From: RYN-230 sp963841695
GTDB taxonomy: Bacteria; Actinomycetota; Actinomycetes; Streptosporangiales; Streptosporangiaceae
Assembly: GCA_963841695.1 (NCBI GenBank)
Contig: CAWJDQ010000004.1
Span: 372,001-436,000 of the forward strand
DNA length: 64,000 bases
Direction: 5' to 3'
Positions 17,639 through 27,186 of the stretch are shown piece by piece; within the stretch, counting starts at the first letter, position 1, and each line of letters begins with the position of its first letter. The notes below the pieces were generated by a model. It had not been told where the DNA came from. It searched no databases and saw only the letters and a list, made by a program, of their open reading frames with translations. Made by a program: the position numbers and the translations under genes.

Positions 17639-19078
17639 TCAGCCGAGATCGACCGACGGATAGAGCGGGAACTGGGCCAGCAGCTCGGCGGCCTGCTTGG
17701 CCACCCGGTCGGCCAGCGCGGGGTCGGCCGCGCAGGTGGCCTTGGACGGCGCGCCGCTCGATGTGGTGCCCGGCCGGGTCTGGCTCAGCACCTCCTGGAT
17801 GAGGCCGGCGATCACGTCCATCTCCCCGGTGCCCAGCCCCCGGGTGGTCAGCGCCGGGGTACCGATGCGGATCCCGGACGTGTACCAGGCCCCGTTGGGG
17901 TCCCGGGGGATCGCGTTGCGGTTAGTCACGATGCCCGCGTCCAGCAGGGCCTGCTCGGCCTGCCGCCCGGTCAGCCCGTAGCCGCCGACGTCGATGAGGA
18001 CCAGGTGATTATCGGTGCCGCCGGTGACCAGCCGGGTCCCCCGGCGGATCAGGCCATCGGACAGGGCCTGGGCGTTCGCCACGATGCGCTGGGCGTAGTC
18101 CCGGAAGCTGGGCTGGCGTGCCTCGGCCAGCGCGACGGCCTTGGCCGCCATCACGTTGGGCAGCGGGCCGCCGAGCACCAGCGGGCAGCCCCGGTCCACC
18201 GCCTCGGCCAGTTCAGGCTGGCACAGCACCATGCCACCGCGCGGCCCGCGCAGCGACTTATGCGTGGTCGTGGTGACGATGTGGGCGTGCGGCACCGGAT
18301 CGAAGTCGCCGGTGAACACCTTCCCCGCGACCAGGCCGGCGAAGTGCGCCATGTCCACCATGAACGTCGCCCCGACCTCGTCCGCGATCTCGCGCAGCAC
18401 CGCGAAGTTGACCCGCCGCGGGTAGGCCGAGTAGCCGGCGACCAGGATCAGCGGGCGGAACTCGCGCGCGGTCTCGCGCACCACGGCGTAGTCGATCAGG
18501 CCGGTCTCCGGGTCGGTGCCGTAGGACCGCTGGTCGAACATCTTCCCGGAGATGTTCGGCCGGAAGCCGTGCGTCAGGTGCCCGCCGGCGTCCAGCGACA
18601 TGCCGAGCATCCGCTGGTTGCCGAGCTCCTGGCGCAGCGCCGACCAGTCCTCCTCGGTCAGGTCGTTGACCTGCCGGACGCCGGCCCGCCTCAGCGCCGG
18701 GGCCTCGATCCGGTGGGCCAGGATCGCCCAGTAGGCGACCAGGTTCGCGTCGATGCCCGAGTGCGGCTGCAGGTAGGCGTGCGGCGCGCTGAACAGGTCC
18801 CGCGCGTGCCCGGCCCCGATCGTCTCGATCGTGTCGACCTGGGCGCAGCCCGCGTAGAACCGGCGCCCGATGGTGCCCTCGGCGTACTTGTCGCTGAGCC
18901 AGTTGCCCATGGCCAGCAAGACCGCCGGGGAGGCGTAGTTCTCGCTGGCGATCAGCTTGAGCGAGGCCCGCTGGCTGGCCAGTTCCGCGGCGATGGCGTC
19001 GGCCACGCCTGGCTCGACGGACCGGACCACCTCAAGCGCGCTGCGGAAGGCGGCCGACTCGGTGCTCGGTGACGACAT
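17639..19078 (-). CDS. glyA: Serine hydroxymethyltransferase
   Basis: 479 residues from the ATG at 19078, preceded by a G-run. It interconverts serine plus tetrahydrofolate with glycine plus 5,10-methylene-THF, using PLP. Family features: LKLIASENYASPAV, GRRFYAGC, VDMAHFAGLVAGKV, and the PLP lysine in TTTTHKSLRGPRGG, then SGIRIGTPALTTRG. It is about 50 residues longer than the usual 420-430; the extra sequence lies around residues 110-175 (NDLTEEDWSALRQELGNQ). Similar long GlyA paralogs exist in actinomycetes. It is preceded by a ZTP (pfl) riboswitch, so expression should respond to purine/one-carbon shortage. Confidence 0.93.
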   Translation of the reverse strand: MSSPSTESAAFRSALEVVRSVEPGVADAIAAELASQRASLKLIASENYASPAVLLAMGNWLSDKYAEGTIGRRFYAGCAQVDTIETIGAGHARDLFSAPHAYLQPHSGIDANLVAYWAILAHRIEAPALRRAGVRQVNDLTEEDWSALRQELGNQRMLGMSLDAGGHLTHGFRPNISGKMFDQRSYGTDPETGLIDYAVVRETAREFRPLILVAGYSAYPRRVNFAVLREIADEVGATFMVDMAHFAGLVAGKVFTGDFDPVPHAHIVTTTTHKSLRGPRGGMVLCQPELAEAVDRGCPLVLGGPLPNVMAAKAVALAEARQPSFRDYAQRIVANAQALSDGLIRRGTRLVTGGTDNHLVLIDVGGYGLTGRQAEQALLDAGIVTNRNAIPRDPNGAWYTSGIRIGTPALTTRGLGTGEMDVIAGLIQEVLSQTRPGTTSSGAPSKATCAADPALADRVAKQAAELLAQFPLYPSVDLG

Positions 19079-19104
19079 GGCAACCCCCAGGGGCAGCGTG
19101 CTCG

Positions 19105-19192
19105 TTGCAGGCCCAGGCGCCCGGCGTTCGTCCTGATGACGGGGCCGCTCCCCGATGGTTACCCATCCCTGCGCGCCAGTCACGGCCCGCCC
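19105..19192 (-). promoter_or_regulatory. ZTP riboswitch (pfl motif) upstream of glyA
   Basis: Read on the minus strand, the leader contains the two conserved halves of the pfl RNA. The first has CGTGACTGGCG, then a hairpin ATGGGTAACCAT and CGGGGAGCG (19150-19189). The second, after a variable linker, reads CGCCGGGCGCCTGGGC (19111-19126). These match the known pfl consensus (GUGACUGGCG … CCNCCGGGGAGCG … CCGCCUGGGC). The motif is established as a sensor of ZMP/ZTP that turns on one-carbon and purine genes such as glyA. It ends about 27 bp before the glyA start, so control of translation initiation or termination is possible. Confidence 0.88.
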
Positions 19193-19247
19193 GCAGCTTA
19201 CCGGGACCAGGCTGACGCTGTCAGCGGTGACCCGTACCGTGGAACCT

Positions 19248-20072
19248 GTGACCACCGTGTACCTGCCCGACCAGCTCAGTCCGGCGATCGTCCGGCCCCG
19301 CCCGCATGTCGAGGCGGTTCTCGCGCAGAGCCTGCACGAGATGGGCCCGCGCGGCCGCACCGCCCTGGCCTGGCAGTGGGCGCTGACCGGGACCCGGCCG
19401 TCGCCGGTCACCCTGTCCCTGGCCCCGGGCTGCCCGCCGTCCCGGGCGGAGATCCTGGCCGAGGCCGCGGCGGAACCGGAAGGATCCACCGCCCCGCCAG
19501 GGGTACCTGCCGATTTCCGCGACCAGTTCCGGGAGACCCGCGCGGTGCTGGCCTGGCTGGCGGGCGGCACCGACGAGGTGCCCGTGCACGCGGACAACCG
19601 CGGGCGCTTCATCGGGGCTCGCGGGGACTACGCGCGCACGGACGACGAGATGCGCCAGGTCCGCGAGTTCACCCGGGACGCACTGCAGGAGGGTGACCTG
19701 CCCGAGCCGATGTCCGCGTCGGATGCCCGGCACCCGTGGCGCTGGGAGCCCGGCTGGATGAACGCCGCCTGGCTGCGCGGCGTCCGCGACCTGCTCGACT
19801 GGGTCCTGGGTGAGTCCCCGGCGGCGCCGCTCTGCGGGCGCTCGGGTGGCCTGCCCAGCACCTCTGATCTGCATCATGAGGACGCCGCGGCCAACGTGGT
19901 CGTGCTGCAGGGCCGGCCCGGCGGGGTGCCGGTGGATCCGGGCCAGTACCCGCCCCCGCAGTACGGCGAGGGCATCCAGGCCGCGATCCGGTGGCTGCGC
20001 GGCGAAACCGCGGCCGCCCCGGTCGACCCCGGTGGGCGCGGACCGTACCTGTACTCCAGCGACCGCCGCTGA
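19248..20072 (+). CDS. Hypothetical protein
   Basis: 274 residues from the GTG at 19248; an open frame extends to 19155, but that would run into the riboswitch region. The protein is soluble, rich in Asp, Arg and Pro, with no membrane segment. Features such as ALAWQWALTGTRPSPVTLS, ADNRGRFIGARGDYART and WRWEPGWMNAAWLRGVRDLLDWVLG are well formed. I recognise no family. It is divergent from glyA and its riboswitch, so it shares the upstream region but is not part of that RNA. Confidence 0.7.
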   Translation: MTTVYLPDQLSPAIVRPRPHVEAVLAQSLHEMGPRGRTALAWQWALTGTRPSPVTLSLAPGCPPSRAEILAEAAAEPEGSTAPPGVPADFRDQFRETRAVLAWLAGGTDEVPVHADNRGRFIGARGDYARTDDEMRQVREFTRDALQEGDLPEPMSASDARHPWRWEPGWMNAAWLRGVRDLLDWVLGESPAAPLCGRSGGLPSTSDLHHEDAAANVVVLQGRPGGVPVDPGQYPPPQYGEGIQAAIRWLRGETAAAPVDPGGRGPYLYSSDRR

Positions 20073-20196
20073 ACCCGGGCCGCTCCGCGGGCCAGGGTCT
20101 TCGGTTGACGCCCGCGGCGCGGCCGGGACACTGGATACGTGACGTTTCTGCCGGCCGCCGACGGCCGCCGGACCCGGACCAGACAGGGAGGCGCCG

Positions 20197-20712
20197 GTGG
20201 ACAGCACCGGATTGCGCGCCGTGCAGCAGCCCCTCAAGGATGCCTACCGTGCGGATCCGGGGCAGGCGGTGGTGACCCTCAGCGCCCGGGGCGAACTGGG
20301 CGAGGAGGGCATCAGCTGCTCGGTGGACACCGGCCGGGCCCTGGCGGTCGCCGGGCTGCACCCGGCTACCGGCGGCGACGGGTCCCTGCTGTGCTCCGGT
20401 GACATGCTGCTGGAGGCGCTGGTCGCGTGCGCCGGCGTGACGCTGCGGGCGGTGGCCACCTCGCTGGAGATACCAGTCACCGGCGGGACCGTGTCCGCCG
20501 AGGGTGACCTGGACTTCCGCGGGACACTCGGGGTGGCCAAGGAGGCGCCGGTCGGGTTCACCGCCATCCGGCTGAGCTTCACGCTGGACACCGAGGCCAG
20601 CGACGAGCAGCTCGCGGCGCTGCTCCAGCTGACCGAGCGCTACTGCGTCGTGTACCAGACCCTCGCCCACCCGGTCCCGGTCAGCGCCTCGATCGATAGT
20701 AAATTTAGTTGA
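20197..20712 (+). CDS. OsmC-family protein
   Basis: 171 residues from a GTG at 20197 behind GGGAGG. The fold features of OsmC/Ohr proteins are present: a GDMLLEALVACAGVTLRAVA helix with the first reactive Cys and a second Cys in TERYCVVYQTL. OsmC and Ohr proteins reduce organic hydroperoxides through this Cys pair; some family members have other roles. It is likely cytoplasmic. It stands alone, 124 bp downstream of the hypothetical gene. Confidence 0.85.
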   Translation: MDSTGLRAVQQPLKDAYRADPGQAVVTLSARGELGEEGISCSVDTGRALAVAGLHPATGGDGSLLCSGDMLLEALVACAGVTLRAVATSLEIPVTGGTVSAEGDLDFRGTLGVAKEAPVGFTAIRLSFTLDTEASDEQLAALLQLTERYCVVYQTLAHPVPVSASIDSKFS

Positions 20713-20781
20713 CTGTCTAGTTACTTAACAATATGGTGACCAGTGTTCGAGCCAGGCCGCTCCGGCGCGGAAGGTCAGACC

Positions 20782-22711
20782 GTGAGCACATCGGGCACAC
20801 CCCAGGAACCACAGATCACGCAGCAGGAGCAGCCGGGGTTAGCGGCCCCGGCCGCTGAATCGCCCCCGGGCCGGGAGGCAGGCCCCGGGGGTGCGGCCCG
20901 GCCCTTCCTGGCCCGGCCCATTCTGGCGCGGCGCGCCGCGCTGCTGCTGATCGCCGGGCTGGCCGGGCTGTCCTACGCCTGGGCGCTCGAGCCAGGACCC
21001 GCTGGAGCCCTACTACGCGGCCGCGGTCCGCAGCATGTCGATGAGCTGGCACAACTTCATCTACGGCGCCTTCGACCCGGCCGGGACCATCACCCTCGAC
21101 AAGCTGCCCGGCGCCTTCTGGGTCCAGGCGCTGGCCGTGCGGGCCTTCGGCGTCCACACCTGGGTGATCGTGGCGCCCCAGGCGGTCGAGGGCGTCCTCA
21201 CCGTGCTCGTGCTGTACCGGGCCGTGCGGCGGCTGGCCGGGCCCGGCCGCCGGCCTGATCGCCGCGGCCGTCGTCGCGGTGAGCCCGGCGACGGTCGCGC
21301 TGAACCGGGGCAACATCTCCGACTCGCTGATGATCCTGCTGCTGGTGCTGGCCGCCGACGCGGTGTCGGCCGCGATCGCCCGCGGCAGCCAGGGCCGGCT
21401 GGTGCTGGCCGCGGTCTGGGTCGGGCTCGCCTTCCAGGCCAAGATGATCGAGGCCTGGCTGGTGCTCCCCGCGTTCGGCCTGGCGTACCTGGTGAGCGCG
21501 CCGGGACCGGCGGCCCGGCGCGTCCGCCAGCTGGCCGTGGCCGGGGTGGTCGCCGGGCTGGTCTCGCTGTCCTGGATGACCGCGGTCTCGCTGGTGCCGG
21601 CCGCGCACCGGCCCTACGTCGACGGCAGCCACGACAACTCCGTCTACGAGCAGGTGTTCGTCTACAACGGCTTCGGCCGCTTCGGCGATCAGACCCCGCT
21701 GCAGTTGCTGGCCGGCCAGTCCCTCGGCATCGGCTCGGCGCTGCCACCCCGGCCGCGGGCCCGGACCGGCTGCTGCGGGGCGACCTGGGCCGGGACACCG
21801 GCTGGCTGCTCCCGGCCGCCATCGTCGTCGCCGCGTGGGGGATCGCGAGCCGCCGGCGCCGGCCGCGCGGCGATCCGCTCAGGCGTGCTTCGTCCTGTGG
21901 GGCGGCTGGCTGCGTGACGCTGGCCGTGACCTTCTCGCTGACCACGACGATCAACGCCTACTACACCGCGGCGCTGACCCCGGCGGTGGCCGCGCTGCTG
22001 GGCGCCGGAGCCGCCGCCGTGCTGGTCAGCGGAACGGTCCGCGGCCGGGCCGGCGGATCGGCCTGGCGGTCGTCCTGGCCGGCACCGTCGGCTACGCCGC
22101 CTGGCTGCGTCGGCCCGGCCCGCCGACGCGCCCGGCTGGCTGGTCCCGGCCGTCATCGCCGTCGGCCTGCGGCCGCCGTGACCGTGCTCGGCTCGCTGGC
22201 GGTCCGGCGGCCACGCCGGCTCGCGCCGCCGCCCTCGCGGCCGGGCTCATCGCCGGGTGCCTGGCGCCGGCGGTGGCCTCGGCCGCAGCTGGTGCGCGCC
22301 ACGCAGGGCGCCTTCGACACGCCGTTCGAGCCCGCCGGCCGAGCAAGCGCCGATCGACGCCCTGTTCCTGCGCACGCCCGCCCAGGTGGCGCTCACGATC
22401 CCGCCGCTCGAAGCGGCCCGGAGCCGGGCGCGCCGTACCTGCTGGCCGACCCAGACCGCCGCGGTGGCCTCGGTGTTCATCTACGACAGCGGCCTGGAGG
22501 CGCTGCCCATCGGCGGGTTCACCGGCACGATCCCGTCGCCGACCCTGGCGCAGCTGCAGGCCGACATCCGCCAGGGCCGGTTCCACCTGGTGCTGGCCGC
22601 CGCGAGCACCGACCCGCGGCTGCGGTGGATCGCCGCGCACTGCCAGCCGTCTGCATCTGCGGCGCCAGGACCCTGCGCAACTACTTCTGCACCCCGGCTG
22701 ATGCTGGCTGA
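20782..22711 (+). pseudogene. GT39-type membrane glycosyltransferase with many frame changes
   Basis: The GTG start at 20782 (GGAAGG upstream) gives an N-terminus rich in Pro and Gln, then a first helix (ALLLIAGLAGLSYAWAL). The reading frame then shifts repeatedly: residues for SMSMSWHNFIYGAFDPAGTI and LDKLPGAFWVQALAV are in another frame, and SPATVALNRGNISDSLMILL in a third. The Leu-Asp-Lys-Leu-Pro motif and the NRGN loop are typical of ArnT/PMT-like GT39 lipid-phosphosugar mannosyltransferases. At least six frame changes would be needed up to 22711. Either a decayed gene or the worst-sequenced part of the window; its conserved motifs favour error. Confidence 0.75.
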
Positions 22712-22737
22712 TCTGCGGCCCCTGGCCGGCCCGGCTC

Positions 22738-23361
22738 TCAGAGCGGGAGCGTGTACTTGAGGATGAAGTTCAGCGCGACCGCGAAGACCAGGTACATCAG
22801 CCACAGGCCGGTGCCGAGGTGGAAGAACCCCAGCGCCTTCTCCGCCGGACGGAGCGCGGGCACGTCGGGCGCCAGCGTGGCGAAGAACTCCGCGACGTAG
22901 ACGCAGGCCAGCCCGATGAACAGGCCGCCGACCGGATCGTCGCCGACCTTGAAGAACACGATGATGCCGAGGATGGAGATGAGCAGGAACGCGACCGTCA
23001 TGCCGATGTTCGCCCGGGCGTCGGCGCGGCGCAGCCTGATCCAGCCCAGCGCGAACCAGTGCACGCCGTACGCGGTGAAGGCCAGGGCGGCCATGTACAG
23101 CGGCGGGGACGCGGTGAACGTGCCGAACAGGGCCAGCCCCAGGAACAGGTACGTGCCGGTCAGGAACTGCATGAAACCCGGCATCCAGATGCCCCAGATG
23201 CCCGTGGCCAGGTCGATCCGCTCGTCCCGCGGGGGATAGCCGAACAGTTCCTGGGTGCCGTAGATGAGGTACCCGGTGCCCAGGCCGAAGAAGCCGACCG
23301 CGAGGGGAGGGAACGGGGACTGGGGCAGTGTGAGCTGGACGCTGGTCTGAGCCAGGGACAT
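22738..23361 (-). CDS. GPR1/FUN34/YaaH-like membrane protein
   Basis: 207 residues from the ATG at 23361, with GGAGGG upstream. Six transmembrane helices are visible. The first begins PPLAVGFFGLGTGYLIYG, which resembles the start of acetate/succinate channel proteins of the YaaH family (P-L-x-x-G-x-x-G), but the canonical N-P-A motif is replaced by PFPPLAV. Other helices: FMQFLTGTYLFLGLALFGTF and TVAFLLISILGIIVFF. It may move a small carboxylate; the assignment is tentative. Confidence 0.6.
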   Translation of the reverse strand: MSLAQTSVQLTLPQSPFPPLAVGFFGLGTGYLIYGTQELFGYPPRDERIDLATGIWGIWMPGFMQFLTGTYLFLGLALFGTFTASPPLYMAALAFTAYGVHWFALGWIRLRRADARANIGMTVAFLLISILGIIVFFKVGDDPVGGLFIGLACVYVAEFFATLAPDVPALRPAEKALGFFHLGTGLWLMYLVFAVALNFILKYTLPL

Positions 23362-23503
23362 CCGCCCTCCTCAGCTGGCATGCGGGTCAGCGACCGGGTG
23401 GCCGCTACCCATTAGCCGCCGTCTCCGCACGCGCCACATCACCAGAGTGAGCAGTAATGAAGGTCGTGATCGCCGGGACCTCCAGGCCGGCCTGCGGCCA
23501 GCC

Positions 23504-24190
23504 TCAGGACAGCGCAGGGCGCAGGCTGGCCATGGTGGTGTACGTCGCCACCTCGCCGGGCCGGATGAGCCCGTCCTCGATGGCCCGGGCCAGCAGGGCG
23601 TCCTTGGTATGGGCCGGCCGCCCGAGGGTGGCGTACTTCACCCGGGCCCGGTCGATGTACTGCCGGACGGTGTTCTCGGAGATGGACATCCGGCGGGCCA
23701 CCGAGGCCTTGGACATGCCCTGGAACCACAGCAGCAGGGCCTGCCGCTCCTTCCCGGACAGGGCAGGGCGGCCGGGGCGGGGATCGGCGAGGATCGCCTT
23801 GGCCTGCGAGCGCGTCACGCAGGGCCGGTCGGCCGCGGCCGCCAGCACCGCCTCGAGGAGGTAGTCACGGCCCTCGTCCTTGCTCACGTACGCGTGCGCG
23901 CCCGCGTCCAGGACGTCCAGGATCAGGGCCGGATCGACGTGCGCGGAGAAGGCGACGATCCGGTAGCCGCTGGCGACCAGCCGGACTATCTCATCCGCGA
24001 TCATGCGGCCGCCGAGCTCGAGGTCGAGGATGAGGACGTCCGCGACGCGGGGCACGTCCAGCCCGGTGATGTCGCTGACGACCTGGGTCACGGTGATGCG
24101 CTGCCCCGGATCCGCGCTGATCCAGGAGATGATTCCCTCGAGCACGACCGGGTGATCGTCCACGATCGCGACTGTCACGTGGTGTTCCAC
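23504..24190 (-). CDS. NarL/LuxR-type response regulator
   Basis: 228 residues from the GTG at 24190, which has GGAGG just upstream and overlaps the preceding gene by 16 bp. Receiver domain: VAIVDDHPVVLEGI with the acidic pair, LILDLELGG with the phospho-acceptor Asp, and a Lys in AYVSKDEG. DNA-binding domain: LSGKERQALLLWFQGMSKASVARRM with SISENTVRQYIDRARVKY, the LuxR helix-turn-helix. It is the output of the kinase pair upstream. Target genes are unknown. Confidence 0.9.
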   Translation of the reverse strand: MEHHVTVAIVDDHPVVLEGIISWISADPGQRITVTQVVSDITGLDVPRVADVLILDLELGGRMIADEIVRLVASGYRIVAFSAHVDPALILDVLDAGAHAYVSKDEGRDYLLEAVLAAAADRPCVTRSQAKAILADPRPGRPALSGKERQALLLWFQGMSKASVARRMSISENTVRQYIDRARVKYATLGRPAHTKDALLARAIEDGLIRPGEVATYTTMASLRPALS

Positions 24191-25309
24191 CGTGCCTCCA
24201 CCCACAGGCTCTGCTGGTCCTGCTGATTGTCCACTATGAGCCCGGTCCGGCCGCTGGGCAGGTCCGGCTGGGTGAGCGAGTCAGACACCAGGCTGACAAT
24301 CACGCCATCGACCGTCCCGGTCACAGTGACGCGCACCCGGGAGATTGCGTTGACCAGGACCGCGATGGCCAGGTCGGTGATGGCCCGGCGGCTCTCCGGC
24401 GGTACCTCAGGGATCTGGGCCGTGGGGATCTGGGCCGCGGTCTCGATGTCCACCACCACCCCGCGCCGCTGCGCGACGTCCGCGCAGGCCTGCAGTTCGT
24501 GGACGAGCGGGTCCGGCGAGTCGTCTCCCTCGGCGAACAGCCGCCGCAGCCGCGCCGCCTCGACCGCGCAGGCCCGCTGGACGGCTGGATCCCCGGGGTC
24601 GGCGGTCCCGGCCGCGAGGCCGCTCAGCAGCGGCTCGGCGGTCGCCCGCAGTTCCAGCCAGCGGGCCTGCCGGGCGTCGCGGACCAGGTCGGCCACGGCC
24701 TGCCGCGCGGTGGCGTCCGCCTCTCTGGTCGCCGCGTCCGCCGCCTGCCGGGCCGGAACGTCCAGCGTCCGCGCGGCCACGGAGATAGCCACCTGGATTC
24801 CGGTCGAACCCGGCCAGGACCGTGATGAACGCCGCCACGTTCGGCTGGGTCAGGCCGTCCCGGGCCAGCACGGCGAACATGGCCAGAGCCTCCAGCGTGA
24901 GGAACACGCCCAGCTCGGCCAGCGGCCGCCGGAGCAGGACCAGGACCCCGGCCCAGCCCGCCGCGCCCCAGGACCAGTTGATGGCGAGCATGTGGGCGGG
25001 CGGGCAGGCCGCGGCGGCCGCCGTGCTGATCACCAGGGCCGCGGCGGCCAGCGCCCAGCCGGCCTCCCGATGACTGGAGCCGCGCAGCAGCAGGACCGAG
25101 CCCGCCGCGATGATCAGCGCGATCGCGCACCACGCCGCGGCCTGGAACTGATCGGACGGGTAACTGCGCAGGTGAGCCAGGAGCAGCGGTCCCGCCCCGG
25201 CCAGCTGCCACCCGGCCGCCGCGACCACCACCGCGATGTCGAGCGCGCGGGCGTACCGGGCCGCGAGCACGGCCGAGGGCCGGGGACCCGGCACCGTCTG
25301 CGCGGTCAT
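24175..25309 (-). pseudogene. Membrane protein with a degenerate kinase-like C-terminus, one frame change
   Basis: The ATG at 25309 overlaps the stop of the upstream kinase (ATGA). About six hydrophobic helices occupy residues 20-155 (for example IAVVVAAAGWQLAGAGPLLLA and GVFLTLEALAMFAVLA). The frame changes near 24800 and continues with ISVAARTLDVPARQAADAA to the stop at 24175. The cytoplasmic part has a helix ARWLELRATAEPLLSGLAAG and an ATPase-like end (AITDLAIAVLVNAISRVRVTVTG), but no H-box histidine and no clear N- or G-box. It looks like a catalytically dead partner kinase co-encoded with an active one. Confidence 0.65.
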
Positions 25310-26592
25310 CCCGGCCCTCGCCCTGCGGCGGCGGCGGCGTCCGTGCCGGGCCACGGCTGCGTTTCCGCGGTGCCCTCAGCAGGCCACCGCTGGGTTCCGG
25401 CGGTGCCCTCACCAGGCCACCGCAGGGTCACCGTGGTGCCCGTGCCAGGGGTGCCGGAGATCTCCGCCGTGCCGCCGATCTCCGCCATCCGGCCGTGGAT
25501 GGATTCGGAGATGCCGCGCCGCGACCGGGGTACGGCCCGGGCGTCGAACCCCCGCCCCTGATCGATGATCTCGACCACGACCTGGCCATTCCTGTCGCTG
25601 ACCCGGAGCTCGGCGGTGCCCGTCCCGGCGTGCCGGGCCACGTTGCGGAGCGCCTCGGCCGCGCAGTCCGCGATCCGGTCAACGGCCGTGGCGGGAACGG
25701 TCTTCGTTGCGGAAAAGAAGGACGTGGAAACCCGCAGCGGGGCAGCGTCGGCGGCCACCGCGGCGAGCCGGTCCGGCAGGACCGCCGCACCCGCCGCACC
25801 CGCCGCACCCGGGGGACCCAGCTCGGGCAGCGTGGGCCAGCTGTGCAGGACCTGCAGGTCGCGGCCGGCCTGCGCGGCGAGTACCGGCGAGGACATGCCC
25901 ACTGCGCCCGAGGCGACCATGGTCAGCGTGGACAGGATCGTGTCGTGCAGCGCGCGGTCTTGCTCCCGCTGGTCCGCCCGGCGGGCTGCCTCGACCTTCC
26001 GGTCCTGCTCCAGCTGAAGCTGGCGGGCGATGGCGGCGTCAGCATTCCGCCCGCCCCGCCGGACCAGGACCATCAGGGCGGCCGTGGCCAGGGCCTGGAA
26101 GACCAGGTAGAGGGCACCTGTGGGATGCGCCACGGTGATCACGTAGGCGGCGATCACCGCCGCGGCCACGGGCAGGCCCGCCGGGGGCGGGATGCTGAGC
26201 TGGGAGATGTAGATCGCGGTACTGGCCAGGGGCAGCATCCAGGTGGTCCCGGCCGAGATCAGCGTGGCCGGCACCACCAGGTGATGCACGGCGATCAGGG
26301 CCACGATGACCGCGGCGTCCGCGAGCACGAGCGGGCCGGTGACACCGCGGCGGGCCACCCGGACGGCGAAGAATGCCGACCAGGCGGACAGCGTCACCAG
26401 CGCGGCCGCGAGCCACGCCCCCGACACGGCCGCGGTCGCCGCCAGCGGCGCGGCCAGCACCACGGCGACCGCGATCCACAGCCGGAACCCGACCGCGTAC
26501 CAGCCCACGAGGCGGTGCAGGGCACGGTCGGACGGGCTGCCGGTGCCCCGCAGGGGCTGTATCCAGTGGCGGCCTGCGCCGGTCCCGCTCAT
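25306..26592 (-). CDS. Sensor histidine kinase, NarL-type
   Basis: 428 residues from the ATG at 26592. Five or six membrane helices fill residues 30-180. The HisKA_3-like region has DRALHDTILSTLTMVASG with the likely phospho-accepting His, and the ATPase domain has AEALRNVARHAG (N-box) and IIDQGRGFD (G-box). The C-terminus ends in a 12-residue repeat region (WPGEGTAGTQRWPAEGTAETQPWPG, shown here as two near-copies). It is the first gene of an overlapping three-gene operon with a degenerate kinase and a LuxR-type regulator. The signal is unknown. Confidence 0.88.
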   Translation of the reverse strand: MSGTGAGRHWIQPLRGTGSPSDRALHRLVGWYAVGFRLWIAVAVVLAAPLAATAAVSGAWLAAALVTLSAWSAFFAVRVARRGVTGPLVLADAAVIVALIAVHHLVVPATLISAGTTWMLPLASTAIYISQLSIPPPAGLPVAAAVIAAYVITVAHPTGALYLVFQALATAALMVLVRRGGRNADAAIARQLQLEQDRKVEAARRADQREQDRALHDTILSTLTMVASGAVGMSSPVLAAQAGRDLQVLHSWPTLPELGPPGAAGAAGAAVLPDRLAAVAADAAPLRVSTSFFSATKTVPATAVDRIADCAAEALRNVARHAGTGTAELRVSDRNGQVVVEIIDQGRGFDARAVPRSRRGISESIHGRMAEIGGTAEISGTPGTGTTVTLRWPGEGTAGTQRWPAEGTAETQPWPGTDAAAAAGRGPG

Positions 26593-26781
26593 CGCGATCT
26601 CCTACACCCCTCGTCCAGCCCACCGAGCAGTATGCGTCCGGGGATCGGGAATTGCGCCGCGAATCTTAAAGAAACGCAGTTCACGATGAATTGGCCGGAC
26701 AAACTACTAATAGAGTTAGTCGAAGCGTGGCGCGGTGAGGGCTGCGCCGGCTGGGCAGGCGTTGCGCGCAGGCCGCTCCGC

Positions 26782-27153
26782 TTAGTCGAGCAGTTCCACC
26801 GTGGTGAAGCGGATCGGCGTGTCACCCGCGTTCTCGAAGTCGTGGATCATCGGCTCGTCCGGCGAGTGCTCGGAGTAATTGGTGTCGCCGACGTGATACT
26901 CGCGGGTGATCATCGTGCCGTCCGCGGCGCGCTGGCGGCCGATCCCGCCGTCTACTACGGTCCAGAAATAGCGCCGGGTGTGCGCGTGGAACGGACCCCG
27001 CTCGCCCGGCATGAGCCGTACTTCCCACACCCGGATGTGGTCGTTCTCGAACCAGAGCCGGGTGCCGACGTCCCCGTTGTCCGGGGCGGCGTCCAGTTCT
27101 TCCCGGTAGTCGGCGGGATCGAAACTCTCCTCGCGCATGATCGTGGCGGCCAT
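26782..27153 (-). CDS. Small cupin-like protein
   Basis: 123 residues. The pattern GERGPFHAHTRRYFWTVVDGG followed by YHVGDTNYSEHSPDEPMIHDFENAG fits a single-domain cupin: beta-strand text with three His residues that could hold a metal. It begins MAATIMREESFDPADYR. It is the last gene of the GntR/ThDP operon, 33 bp after the monooxygenase. Cupins in such operons are often dioxygenases, isomerases or sensors; the role here is unknown. Confidence 0.7.
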   Translation of the reverse strand: MAATIMREESFDPADYREELDAAPDNGDVGTRLWFENDHIRVWEVRLMPGERGPFHAHTRRYFWTVVDGGIGRQRAADGTMITREYHVGDTNYSEHSPDEPMIHDFENAGDTPIRFTTVELLD

Positions 27154-27186
27154 CCGTGCTCTCCTTCGCGTTGCCGGTTCGGTGTG

